Origin: DASUHT01 sp038230835
GTDB taxonomy: Bacteria > Actinomycetota > Thermoleophilia > Gaiellales > JAICJC01
NCBI GenBank assembly: GCA_038230835.1
Contig: JBBRMM010000018.1
Coordinates: 1 to 63,011 of the forward strand
Direction of reading: 5' to 3'
Length of the DNA: 63,011 bases
The translations under genes and the position numbers were made by a program. Within the stretch, counting starts at the first letter, position 1; each line of letters opens with the position of its first letter. Positions 51,575 through 59,186 of this stretch are shown here, one piece after another. The notes below the pieces were generated by a model. It had not been told where the DNA came from. It did no database searches and was given only the letters and a program-made list of their open reading frames with translations.

Positions 51575-52054
51575 ATGACCCAACCGACGCTGCGGGACAC
51601 CAGGCTCGCTCCGTGGATCGCGTTCCTTCGCGGGCACGCGGCCCTCACGCGAGCGATGAGCCAGCGGTTGATCGCCGAGCACGGGCTGACGCTGAACGAC
51701 TACGAGGTGCTGCTGCGGTTGGGCGCCGCGCCCGACCGCCGGATGCGGCGCGTCGACCTGTCCAACAGCGTGTTTCTGACGGCATCGGGGATCACCCGCC
51801 TGCTGGACGGCCTGGAGTGCAGTGGGTACGTCGCCAAGGCGCGCTGCGACGGGGATGCGCGCGTCATCTACGCGGTGCTCACCGACGCGGGCGCCGACCT
51901 TCTGCGGTCGGCTGGGCGCACCCACCGATCCGATATCGACGCCCTCTTCCTCGACCGCTTCAGCACCGACGAAGGGGCCGCACTGGCCGAACTCCTGGAG
52001 CGCCTGCCCGCCAACCCTGGCGACTCGATCGACGACGCTGCGTGCGACGCGTGA
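51575..52054 (+). CDS. MarR-family regulator
   Basis: 159 aa. Winged-helix DNA-binding region: MSQRLIAEHGLTLNDYEVLL, RVDLSNSVFLTASGITRLLDGLECSGYVAKARC and AVLTDAGADLLR. The usual DxRxxxVxLT wing appears as DARVIYAVLT. ATG 51575 has a weak GAAAGG Shine-Dalgarno; a TTG start at 51557 is the alternative. The tail DDAACDA is acidic. Regulates an unknown target, possibly itself. Confidence 0.87.
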   Translation: MTQPTLRDTRLAPWIAFLRGHAALTRAMSQRLIAEHGLTLNDYEVLLRLGAAPDRRMRRVDLSNSVFLTASGITRLLDGLECSGYVAKARCDGDARVIYAVLTDAGADLLRSAGRTHRSDIDALFLDRFSTDEGAALAELLERLPANPGDSIDDAACDA

Positions 52055-52150
52055 TCCCCTGGTAGACTCATGTCCACGTTAGGACGTTCGTTCGGTTGCG
52101 CACTTTGCCTTCCCAACACTCGTTCGTGAGTAGAGAAGGGAGGTGGATAG
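52055..52150 (+). promoter_or_regulatory. Leader of the cold-shock gene
   Basis: A TAGACT -10-like hexamer (52063-52068) is followed by an ~80-base untranslated leader, long for this window, where many genes are leaderless. It contains a short hairpin ACTCGTTCGTGAGT with a TTCG tetraloop (52118-52131) and ends in a strong Shine-Dalgarno (GGGAGGTGG). Long leaders are typical of cold-shock protein mRNAs. Confidence 0.5.
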
Positions 52151-52357
52151 ATGGCAACCGGAACCGTGAAGTGGTTCAACGACACGAAGGGCTACGGGTT
52201 CATCACGCCCGATGGCGGCGGCAAGGACCTGTTCGTCCATCACAGCTCGATCGCCGGCGACGGCTTCAAATCGCTGGCCGAAGGCGCCAAGGTCGAATAC
52301 GAGGCGCGCGAGGGGCAGAAAGGCCCCGAGGCGACTGGCGTAACGACCGTCGGCTGA
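52151..52357 (+). CDS. Cold-shock protein (CspA family)
   Basis: 68 aa, single OB-fold cold-shock domain with RNP1 KGYGFITPDG and RNP2 DLFVHHSSI intact. Binds single-stranded RNA/DNA as an RNA chaperone. Preceded by an unusually long leader with a strong ribosome-binding site. Infers cold or growth-phase control. IF-1 lies 16 bases downstream in the same direction, so the two translation-related proteins are probably made together. Confidence 0.95.
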   Translation: MATGTVKWFNDTKGYGFITPDGGGKDLFVHHSSIAGDGFKSLAEGAKVEYEAREGQKGPEATGVTTVG

Positions 52358-52373
52358 TCGGAGGAGGCACCGC

Positions 52374-52595
52374 GTGGCGGTCAAGGAAGAGAAAATCGAG
52401 ATGGACGGTGAGGTGACCGAGGCGATGCGCAACGGGATGTTCCGCGTTACGCTGGACAACGGTCACACCACCATCGGGTACGCGGCCGGCAAGATGCGCC
52501 GGTACCGGATCCGCATCTTGCCCGGCGACAGGGTCAAGCTCGAACTGTCGCCCTACGACCTGGCTCGCGGTCGAATCACGTTCCGCTACAGATAG
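52374..52595 (+). CDS. infA: Translation initiation factor IF-1
   Basis: 73 aa OB-fold: KIEMDGEVTEAMRNGMFRVTLDNGH, GKMRRYRIRILPGDRVKLELSPYDLARGRITFRYR. IF-1 binds the ribosomal A site during initiation. Start GTG 52374 preceded by GGAGGAG. Usually infA lies in the ribosomal-protein cluster; here it stands beside a cold-shock gene, so this may be a second copy. Ends in a very strong hairpin. Confidence 0.93.
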   Translation: MAVKEEKIEMDGEVTEAMRNGMFRVTLDNGHTTIGYAAGKMRRYRIRILPGDRVKLELSPYDLARGRITFRYR

Positions 52596-52604
52596 CGGGA
52601 TAGA

Positions 52605-52649
52605 CGCCGGGCCGGGCTGCGATCCAGTCGATCGCAGCCCGGCCCGGCG
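52605..52649. terminator. Very strong bidirectional terminator between infA and erpA
   Basis: Perfect 20-bp stem (52605-52624 with 52630-52649) and a 5-base loop, almost all G and C. It lies between two converging genes, starting 10 bases after the infA stop, so it can serve both strands. Confidence 0.85.
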
Positions 52650-52689
52650 CTCCTACTTCAAGACTCGTCCGGCCGGTGCTAGTGGGTCG

Positions 52690-53064
52690 TCAGACGCCGC
52701 AGCCCGCACCGGGCTTGGGCGAGTACGGGCCCTCGACGTCCGGCTTGGCCTGGAACGACGAATTGCAGCCGCAGGTGGAGGCCACGTTCGGGTTGTCGAA
52801 CTGGAATCCCGCGCCCATCAGGCCGTCGATGTAGTCGATCCTCGATCCGGCCAGGTAGGGCAGGCTGACGGGGTCGATCACGACCCGCACACCGTCGCAC
52901 TCGATCTCGACGTCGTCGGCCTCCGGCGACTCATCGAATCCAATCGCATACTGGAAGCCGGAGCACCCGCCGCCCTCGACCGCCACCCGCAGCACACGGG
53001 CCCCGGGATCCTCGGCCGAGAGGGTGCGCACCTTCTCGGCCGCTGTGGGCGTGAGGGTGACCAT
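52690..53064 (-). CDS. erpA: A-type iron-sulfur carrier (ErpA/IscA-like)
   Basis: 124 aa. The three conserved cysteines are present: VEGGGCSGFQY, then CGCNSSF near the C-terminus, with the strand IDYIDGLMGAGFQFDNPNV before it. Holds and delivers [Fe-S] clusters to target enzymes; such targets here include the Rieske and molybdenum hydroxylase proteins. The extension after the last CGC (KPDVEGPYSPKPGAGCGV) adds another Cys and is longer than usual. ATG 53064. Confidence 0.92.
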   Translation of the reverse strand: MVTLTPTAAEKVRTLSAEDPGARVLRVAVEGGGCSGFQYAIGFDESPEADDVEIECDGVRVVIDPVSLPYLAGSRIDYIDGLMGAGFQFDNPNVASTCGCNSSFQAKPDVEGPYSPKPGAGCGV

Positions 53065-53126
53065 GCCTGCATGGTACTACGCCGGCTCACCGGGCACGTG
53101 GTGCCGGTCTCCCCGGAGGTTGCCGG

Positions 53127-53155
53127 TTGCGCTCGGCCGTTTGGTGACTTAGGCT
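53127..53155 (+). promoter_or_regulatory. Promoter of the ZIP transporter gene
   Basis: TTGCGC (53127-53132), 17-base spacer, TAGGCT (53150-53155); the -10 is 9 bases before ATG 53165 and there is no Shine-Dalgarno, so the message is probably leaderless. Confidence 0.6.
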
Positions 53156-53164
53156 CCCCTAACC

Positions 53165-54016
53165 ATGACGGCGCTGCAGACCACCCTGCTCGGCGCGATC
53201 GCCGGCGCGTCGATCTTCGTCGGCCTTCCGGCCGGTCGGATCAACGGTCTCTCGTCGCGGGTGCGGGCGTTCCTCTCGATGCTCTCGGCCGGGATTCTGC
53301 TGTTCATCTTCTGGGACGTGATGTCGCAGGCGGCCGGCGTCATCGACGTCGCGATGCGCTCGGGTCGGCAGCACGGGACGTGGTCGACGTTCGCGCTCGA
53401 CTTCGGCATGCTCGTCACGGGGTTCGGTGTCGGTGCGCTCGGGCTGGCCTGGATCGAGCGTCAGCTGCACCGTCGCCGGCCGCTGGCCCCGATGGCGGGC
53501 GGCAGCGTCGCCGATGCCTCGGCCACGGGGCTCGACGTTACCGCCCTGGCCGAGCAGGCGCGCCGCGCGACGCTCGCACTGGGCATGCTGATCGCGGTCG
53601 CGATCGGCATCCACAACTTCTCGGAAGGGCTGGCGATCGGCGTTGCGGCTCGGGCCGGCGAGGTCGCCCTGGCCGGCACGCTGATCATCGGATTCACGCT
53701 CCACAACGCGACCGAGGGCTTCGGCATCGTCGGTCCGCTGGGCGACGTGCGCCCGTCCTGGCGCTGGATCGGGCTGGCGGGCCTGGTCGGCGGAGGCCCG
53801 ACGTTCCTCGGCGCCACGATCGGCTACCGCGTGTCCTCACAGCCGCTGCAGCTCGCGTTCCTGGCTCTGGCAGCGGGCGCGATCCTGTTCGTGGTCGGAG
53901 AGCTGTGGTCGGGCTGTTCGCGGCGGGCGGGGCGGAATCTGATCCTGGCGGGGGTGGTGGTCGGGTTCCTGCTCGGCTACTCCACCGACCTCGTGATCAC
54001 GTTCGCGGGCGTCTGA
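53165..54016 (+). CDS. ZIP-family divalent metal transporter
   Basis: 283 aa, about eight helices. The metal-binding helices are recognisable as GIHNFSEGLAIGVAAR and FTLHNATEGFGIVGP (H-N-x-x-E-G repeats). ZIP transporters move Zn2+, Fe2+, Mn2+ or other ions into the cytoplasm. Typical start TTLLGAIAGASIFVGLPAGR. It lies near ErpA but diverges from it, so co-regulation is only possible, not shown. Confidence 0.9.
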   Translation: MTALQTTLLGAIAGASIFVGLPAGRINGLSSRVRAFLSMLSAGILLFIFWDVMSQAAGVIDVAMRSGRQHGTWSTFALDFGMLVTGFGVGALGLAWIERQLHRRRPLAPMAGGSVADASATGLDVTALAEQARRATLALGMLIAVAIGIHNFSEGLAIGVAARAGEVALAGTLIIGFTLHNATEGFGIVGPLGDVRPSWRWIGLAGLVGGGPTFLGATIGYRVSSQPLQLAFLALAAGAILFVVGELWSGCSRRAGRNLILAGVVVGFLLGYSTDLVITFAGV

Positions 54017-54046
54017 CGGTCGCTGCGGCGGGGCGCCGTCCGCTTC

Positions 54047-54076
54047 TTGACACACGTCCGCTTGACGTGTTACGGT
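54047..54076 (+). promoter_or_regulatory. Promoter of the second propeller gene with embedded operator
   Basis: TTGACA (54047-54052), 18-base spacer, TACGGT (54071-54076), 6 bases before ATG 54083, so leaderless. The spacer is almost filled by a perfect inverted repeat, ACACGTC - CGCTT - GACGTGT (54052-54070), a good candidate for a repressor site that would block RNA polymerase. Confidence 0.65.
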
Positions 54077-54082
54077 CGCCGC

Positions 54083-55360
54083 ATGCGCAGGATTCTCACA
54101 CTGGGGTTTGCGACGGTGGTGCTCGCCGTGATCGCCGTGACGCCGGCCGCCGCGCGCGGCACCGGGTTCTCGACCGAGCAGATCTGGCCCGGCGGTGCCG
54201 ACAACTGGGAGCCGAACGTCGCCGTCGACCCGTCGTCGAGCTACGTGTACCAGATGACCACGCGCTACGGCGGGTCGAAGGTGTGCGGGCAGGGGCTCAA
54301 GCACTGCAACGTGATCCGCGCATCCTCGAACCGCGGCAGCACCTGGGGTGCCGACCACGTGATGCCCGCCGGCGCCAACGTCACCGCACAGAATGACCCC
54401 GAGCTCAAGGTCACGTCAAACGGTACGGTCGACGCCGCCTGGATGAACGACTACGACGTGGTCTTCGCGACGTCAACCGATCACGGCGTGTCCTGGAGCC
54501 CACTGGTCAACTTCCGGCTGCAGTCGGGGCTGCACTTCACCGACAAGCCGATGCTCGCGATCTCACCGACCGGCCAGGACGTGTACGTCGCGTTCAATGC
54601 CAGTGACTCCTACGTCGCCAGCTCGCACGACTTCGGCAAGACCTTCACCATCTCGGCCAAGACCAACTCCGACTCGCTGTACTGGTTCGCCGAGGAGGGC
54701 GCGGTGGCGCCCAACGGCACCGTCTTCTTCTCGGAGAGCGCCGAGCAGCAGTCGGGCCTGGGCCCGGCGGAGCTCGCGGTGATCCGATCGACCGACGGCG
54801 GAGCCACCTGGCAGAGCAGCGTCGTGGGAACCAGCCAGGAGCGGCCGCCCTGCACGACGGCGGGCTGCACGGTTGACTTCTACGGGGCCCAGAACGCGAT
54901 CGCGGTCGACCGTGCGGGCACGGTCATGGTGGCCTACGACGCCAATTCGGTGCCGGACGGTCCGGCCTCGATGTACGCCCGCACCTCGTCGGACAACGGC
55001 GCCACATGGAGCGCCGCCCAGACGGTCTCGACCGCCGGCACGCTGGTCGGGGCGGACTTCCCCCAGCTCGAGACCGGGCCCACCGCCGGCGACTTCCGGT
55101 TGGCGTTCATCGACGACCGCAACGGCTCCGCAGCCTTCAACGCGTGGTTCACGACCCGGTCGGGGACCGGTGTGTGGTCGGCCCCGGTCCGGCTCTCGAA
55201 CGCCACGTCGGGGGCGCCGTACAAGTCAGCTGCCGGGTTCGTGCAGCCGTACGGCGACTACCTCGGGTTCGCGGTGGACGGCTCCGGCACGAACTATCTG
55301 ATCTGGGGCGAGGGGATCAGCTACACCGGCCCCGGCGGCGTCTGGTTCACGAAGGGCTGA
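54083..55360 (+). CDS. Secreted Asp-box (BNR/sialidase-like) beta-propeller protein, paralogue of 20656
   Basis: 425 aa. Signal peptide MRRILTLGFATVVLAVIAV to AAA. Several Asp-box-like turns: SSNRGSTWG, STDHGVSWS, SSHDFGKTF, STDGGATWQ and SSDNGATWS. N-terminal NWEPNVAVDPSSSYVYQMTTRYG and C-terminal WGEGISYTGPGGVWF match the gene at 20656, which is ~75 residues longer. Cysteine pairs (VCGQGLKHC, CTTAGC) fit an extracellular location. Function unknown. ATG 54083 fits the promoter; it converges with the ligase gene, overlapping it by 14 bases. Confidence 0.85.
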   Translation: MRRILTLGFATVVLAVIAVTPAAARGTGFSTEQIWPGGADNWEPNVAVDPSSSYVYQMTTRYGGSKVCGQGLKHCNVIRASSNRGSTWGADHVMPAGANVTAQNDPELKVTSNGTVDAAWMNDYDVVFATSTDHGVSWSPLVNFRLQSGLHFTDKPMLAISPTGQDVYVAFNASDSYVASSHDFGKTFTISAKTNSDSLYWFAEEGAVAPNGTVFFSESAEQQSGLGPAELAVIRSTDGGATWQSSVVGTSQERPPCTTAGCTVDFYGAQNAIAVDRAGTVMVAYDANSVPDGPASMYARTSSDNGATWSAAQTVSTAGTLVGADFPQLETGPTAGDFRLAFIDDRNGSAAFNAWFTTRSGTGVWSAPVRLSNATSGAPYKSAAGFVQPYGDYLGFAVDGSGTNYLIWGEGISYTGPGGVWFTKG

Positions 55361-56720
55361 GGCCCGCCAGCTCGTCGCGAATCGCCGACCGCCGCACCTT
55401 GCCGGTCGCGGTCATCGGCAGCCGATCCACGAAGCGCAGCGAGCGAGGGTGCTTGTAGGGGGCGGTGACGCCGCGCACGTGGCGGCGCAGCTGCTCGGCC
55501 AGTTCCGGACTCGGCTCAAATCCCGACGCGAGCACGACGTCCGCGTGCACCACCTGACCGCGCTCGGCGTCCGGCAGGCCGATCACCGCGCACATCGCCA
55601 CGGCGGGATGCGTGGCGAGCGCCGACTCCACCTCGCCGGGGCCGATCCGGTGGCCGGACGAGGAGATGACGTCGTCTCGCCGGCCGTCGTACCACAGGAG
55701 CCCGTCGGCGTCGGCGTGCACCAGGTCGCCGGTGTACCACCAACCGTCTCGCAGCCGTTCGCCGGTCGCGGCGTCGTCGCGCCAGTAGCCGGCGAAGAGG
55801 GTGGCAAGGCTCCCGGCGTGCACGCACAGCTCGCCGTCCTCGACCCGGAGCTGCACCCCGGGCAGGGCGCGGCCGATGGCTCCCGGCGGTGCCTGTTCGC
55901 CTGCGCACACACCGGCGACGACCCCGGTCTCGGTCTGTCCGTAGCCATCCCGCACCCGGACCCCGTGAGCCTCGGCCCAGCGCTGGATGGTGGGCGCGTC
56001 GAGGGCCTCCCCGGCCGTGACCAGCTCGCGCACCCCGGCGAGATCGGCGCTCCCGAAATCGGGATGCTGTGCGCACAGCCGGTATTCCGTCGGCGACATG
56101 CACAGCACGTCCGGCCGCAGCGCCTCGATCAGCGCGAGCCGTTCGCCGGCGTCGAACCGGCCCTCGTGGATCACCGCCTCCGCCGCGCAGAGCTCCGCCG
56201 CCAGCCACACGTTGCGCAGCGACTTCGACCAGCCCGCCGCGGCCGTGCACCACACCCGGTCGCCGGGACGCACGCCCATCCAGCGTTCGGCTTGCAGACG
56301 ATTTGCGGCCACATACGAGCGCCGGTGCAGGACACCCTTGGGTGGGCCCTCGGTGCCAGATGTGTAGAGCAGGAACGCCGGAGCGGAGGCGCCGGGGTCG
56401 GCGGCTGCGGACCGGCCGTCGGAGAGCGGCACGTCGCCCGGTTCGAGCAGCGCGAGCCGGGCGCCCGAGCGGTGCATTCGATCGGCCACGTCGGCCTCGG
56501 TGAGCTGGTGCGGGCAGGGCAGCGACACCGCTCCCAGCCGCCACAGGGCTCGGATCGTCGTCAGCCAGTGCAGCCCCTTGGGCAAGCGCACCAGCACGAT
56601 GTCACCGGCCCGCACACCGCGGCCGGCCAGGCCGGCCGCCACTCGCTCCGTCATGCGGTCGATGTCCGCCGCATTGTGGGGCACCCGCTGCCCCGATGAG
56701 GACACCAGGAGCAGCTTCAT
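55347..56720 (-). CDS. AMP-forming acyl-CoA synthetase-like ligase, short form
   Basis: 457 aa, shorter than the usual 500-560. Adenylation motifs: FLLYTSGTEGPPKGVLHRRS, RDGYGQTETGVVAG, WWYTGDLVHADADGLLWYDG, RRDDVISSSGHRIGPGEVES and the C-terminal catalytic lysine in MTATGKVRR. It adenylates a carboxylate and links it to CoA. The missing length is at the N-terminus, but the start (MKLLLVSSSGQR) is fixed by an ATGA overlap with glycerol kinase. It is last in the glycerol operon; a role for glycerate- or acetate-like acids is inference. Confidence 0.82.
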   Translation of the reverse strand: MKLLLVSSSGQRVPHNAADIDRMTERVAAGLAGRGVRAGDIVLVRLPKGLHWLTTIRALWRLGAVSLPCPHQLTEADVADRMHRSGARLALLEPGDVPLSDGRSAAADPGASAPAFLLYTSGTEGPPKGVLHRRSYVAANRLQAERWMGVRPGDRVWCTAAAGWSKSLRNVWLAAELCAAEAVIHEGRFDAGERLALIEALRPDVLCMSPTEYRLCAQHPDFGSADLAGVRELVTAGEALDAPTIQRWAEAHGVRVRDGYGQTETGVVAGVCAGEQAPPGAIGRALPGVQLRVEDGELCVHAGSLATLFAGYWRDDAATGERLRDGWWYTGDLVHADADGLLWYDGRRDDVISSSGHRIGPGEVESALATHPAVAMCAVIGLPDAERGQVVHADVVLASGFEPSPELAEQLRRHVRGVTAPYKHPRSLRFVDRLPMTATGKVRRSAIRDELAGLSPS

Positions 56721-58174
56721 GCGATCGCCGTCGATGTCGCTGCCTCGACGAACCGTCGCCAGTCCTCGTGCTCGCCGTCGCGCCAGTCGGCGGACTCCGC
56801 AGATGGTTCGACGGTGTCCCCGGATGTGGCCAGTGCAGCCAGCTCGTCGATCCCGATCCGACCTGCCCCCACGGCCGCCATCGCGGCTGCTCCGAGCGCC
56901 GTCGCCTCCGTGGTGGGTGAGATCAGCACCGGGATGCCGAGTGTGTCCGCCTGTCGCTGCATCAGCCAGCGGTTGGCGGTCATGCCGCCGTCCACCCGCA
57001 GCAGCTCCGGCCGAACGCCGGCGCCGGCCATCGCCTCGATGATGTCGCGTACGCGCAGGCACAGCGCTTCGAGTGCCGCACGAACCAGGTGCGCTCGAGT
57101 TGCATGCGCGGTCAGTCCCGCGAACTGCGCCCGCGCGTGGGGACGCCACCATGGTGCTCCCAGCCCGGTCAGGGCGGGCAGGAAGCGCACCCCCGCGCTG
57201 TCGGGGATCGACCGCGCCAGCTCCTCCGTCTGCGCCGCGCTATCGATCAGGCCCAGCCGGTCGCGCAGCCAGTCGATCACCGACCCCGCCGAGAACACCC
57301 CTCCGTCGAGCGCGTAGTCGACTCCCTCCGCACGTGTCCAGGCCACCGTCGGAAGCAGGCCGTGGATTCCGGCGGGAGGCTCTCGGCCGGCGTGCGCGAG
57401 CACGAAGATCCCGGTTCCGTAGGTGGCTTTCGCGTCGCCGGCCCGGCTGCATCCGTGACCGGCCAGCGCCGCGGTCTGATCGACCAGCATGGAGTGCAGC
57501 GGCCGGCCGCACAGCGTGCCCAGCGACCCGGTCGAGGGCCCGATCGGCGGCAGCGTCTCGGGATCGACGCCGAAGATCTGGCACAGCTCGGGATCCCAGA
57601 CGCCGGGTCGGTCGAGTCGCTGGAGCTGCGTGCGCGCGGCCGTCGAAGGGTCCGTCCGGGCACCGTCGCCCAGTCGTGCGCACAGGTACGCGTCCAGCGT
57701 GCCGAAGCGTGCGTGCCCGAGCTGTGCGGCGTCCCGGGTGGCCGGATCGTTCTCGAGCAGCCAGCGGATCTTGGTGGACGAGAAATAGGGATCGAGCGGC
57801 GTGCCGGCCAACTGCCGTACCCGCTCCTCGACCCCCTGCGCCCGCAGCCGCTCGACGATCGGCTGGGAGCGCCGGCAGGACCAAACGATGGCCGGGGAGA
57901 GCGGCGCGAGCGATCGGGAGTCCCACGCCAGCACCGTCTCGCCTTCGTTGTCCAGACCGACCACGGCGTCGGTGGGTCCGGGGCCTGCCGCCTCGCCCAG
58001 CGCCTCGCGCACCGACTGGACGACGGCCTCTGCGTCCTTTTCCACCCACCCCGGTCGGGGATGCCGGGATGCCACCGGCCGGTACGCCTGCGCTGTCGGT
58101 CTCCACGCCTCGTCGAAGGCCACCACCCGGGTGCCGGTGGTGCCCTGGTCGATGCCGATCGCCGACGGCCTCAC
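56717..58174 (-). CDS. glpK: Glycerol kinase (FGGY family)
   Basis: 485 aa. Starts with the phosphate-1 loop SAIGIDQGTTGTRVVAFDE; then WVEKDAEAVVQSVREAL, IVWSCRRSQPIVERL (glycerol-binding region), GTLDAYLCARL, VDQTAALAGHGCSRAGDAKATYGTG and RVDGGMTANRWLMQRQAD. Phosphorylates glycerol (or another triose polyol) with ATP. GTG 58174 overlaps the stop of the 72-aa gene, and its own stop overlaps the ligase start. Together with the GlpA-like dehydrogenase it forms a glycerol pathway. Confidence 0.88.
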   Translation of the reverse strand: MRPSAIGIDQGTTGTRVVAFDEAWRPTAQAYRPVASRHPRPGWVEKDAEAVVQSVREALGEAAGPGPTDAVVGLDNEGETVLAWDSRSLAPLSPAIVWSCRRSQPIVERLRAQGVEERVRQLAGTPLDPYFSSTKIRWLLENDPATRDAAQLGHARFGTLDAYLCARLGDGARTDPSTAARTQLQRLDRPGVWDPELCQIFGVDPETLPPIGPSTGSLGTLCGRPLHSMLVDQTAALAGHGCSRAGDAKATYGTGIFVLAHAGREPPAGIHGLLPTVAWTRAEGVDYALDGGVFSAGSVIDWLRDRLGLIDSAAQTEELARSIPDSAGVRFLPALTGLGAPWWRPHARAQFAGLTAHATRAHLVRAALEALCLRVRDIIEAMAGAGVRPELLRVDGGMTANRWLMQRQADTLGIPVLISPTTEATALGAAAMAAVGAGRIGIDELAALATSGDTVEPSAESADWRDGEHEDWRRFVEAATSTAIA

Positions 58175-58389
58175 CGCCGTCGCCGCAGCACGATCATCGC
58201 CGCTGTGGCCGCCGCGGTCACCGCCAACGGCCCGCGCAGCGCGCGGGCGAGCATCGGCAGGTCCCCCGCGGCGAGGTGAATTTGGGAGCGCCACGCACCC
58301 AGCTCGCCTTCGACCACCAACTCGCGTCCGCTCCGACGCACCGCGGTCACGGTGAACGGCAGGTCGCCGATCGGCGATCGTACCCTCAC
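58171..58389 (-). CDS. Small membrane-tethered protein in the glycerol operon
   Basis: 72 aa. A small beta-rich N-terminus (RSPIGDLPFTVTAVRRSG) is followed by one hydrophobic helix (LAVTAAATAAMIVL) and an RRRR end, so it is probably tail-anchored. GTG start and TGA stop both overlap neighbours by 4 bases (GTGA), which argues strongly that it is a real gene. Related operons in other phyla have a DUF1667 protein at this position, but this lacks the cysteines of that family, so I cannot identify it. Confidence 0.65.
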   Translation of the reverse strand: MRVRSPIGDLPFTVTAVRRSGRELVVEGELGAWRSQIHLAAGDLPMLARALRGPLAVTAAATAAMIVLRRRR

Positions 58390-59186
58390 GCGGCCGCCGG
58401 TCCGATCGCCTGCATGACCTCGGCCGCGGCTTGCTCACCGTGCTCGGCCGCGCCGTCCACGGTCAGCGGATCGTCCACCGGCTGGGCGTACACCGTGCGC
58501 GGGCCCGACCAGACGGCGCCGTCCACGTTGCGCAGAGGCGCGAGGCGGTGGGCGAGCACCAGCGCGTCGCACTCGATGCGACCGTCGCCCTCGACTCGCA
58601 CGGCGGTCACCCGGGCGCCGCCCTCGACTCCCACCGGTGTCCCGGTTCGCACCGTCAGCCGAGGCGAGTCCGGAATCGATCGCATGGTCCCGTCGGGGGC
58701 GATCAACTCGATCGCCTCCGCGCCGGCATCCAGCAGGCGCTCGACGGTGCGGGCGGCCCAGTCGCCGCCGCCGATCACCGCCGGGCGGCGGCCGATCAGC
58801 ACGCCTGTCTCTGACAGATGGCAGGCCACGGTGGCAGCCAGGATACCGGCCGGCCGCGGTCCCGCGAGCCCCAGCTCCGCGCGGCCCAGCGGACGCGACC
58901 CGGCGGCGATCACCAGCGCCGCTGCCGGCGTCGAGCGCACGCCGTCCTGGCCGACGCTCAGCAGCACCTGTCCGTCCCACCGGATCGCGGTCTCACCGAG
59001 GTGCAGGGCCGCGCCTGACCGCTCGGCGGCGCTCACCGCTCGCCGCGTCCGCGGGTTGTCCCAGCCGTGCACCCCTCCGGGCACCGGTATGCGGTCGAAC
59101 ACGACCGCGCGGGTCTCGGCGGTCAGTGCCGACGCGCAGTACAGCCCGGTGATCCCGGCTCCCACGATGGCAACGGTGACGGTCAC
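58386..59186 (-). CDS. FAD/NAD(P)-dependent oxidoreductase (GlpB-like partner)
   Basis: 266 aa, shorter than typical disulfide oxidoreductases (about 420). FAD-binding AIVGAGITGLYCASAL at the N-terminus; ALVIAAGSRPLGRAELGLAG; second nucleotide-binding loop AVIGGGDWAARTVERLLDAGA. In many glycerol operons such a protein pairs with the GlpA-like dehydrogenase to pass electrons to NAD(P) or a quinone. The conserved redox CxxxxC is not present, so the electron route is through FAD only. GTGA overlaps on both sides. Confidence 0.8.
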   Translation of the reverse strand: MTVTVAIVGAGITGLYCASALTAETRAVVFDRIPVPGGVHGWDNPRTRRAVSAAERSGAALHLGETAIRWDGQVLLSVGQDGVRSTPAAALVIAAGSRPLGRAELGLAGPRPAGILAATVACHLSETGVLIGRRPAVIGGGDWAARTVERLLDAGAEAIELIAPDGTMRSIPDSPRLTVRTGTPVGVEGGARVTAVRVEGDGRIECDALVLAHRLAPLRNVDGAVWSGPRTVYAQPVDDPLTVDGAAEHGEQAAAEVMQAIGPAAA

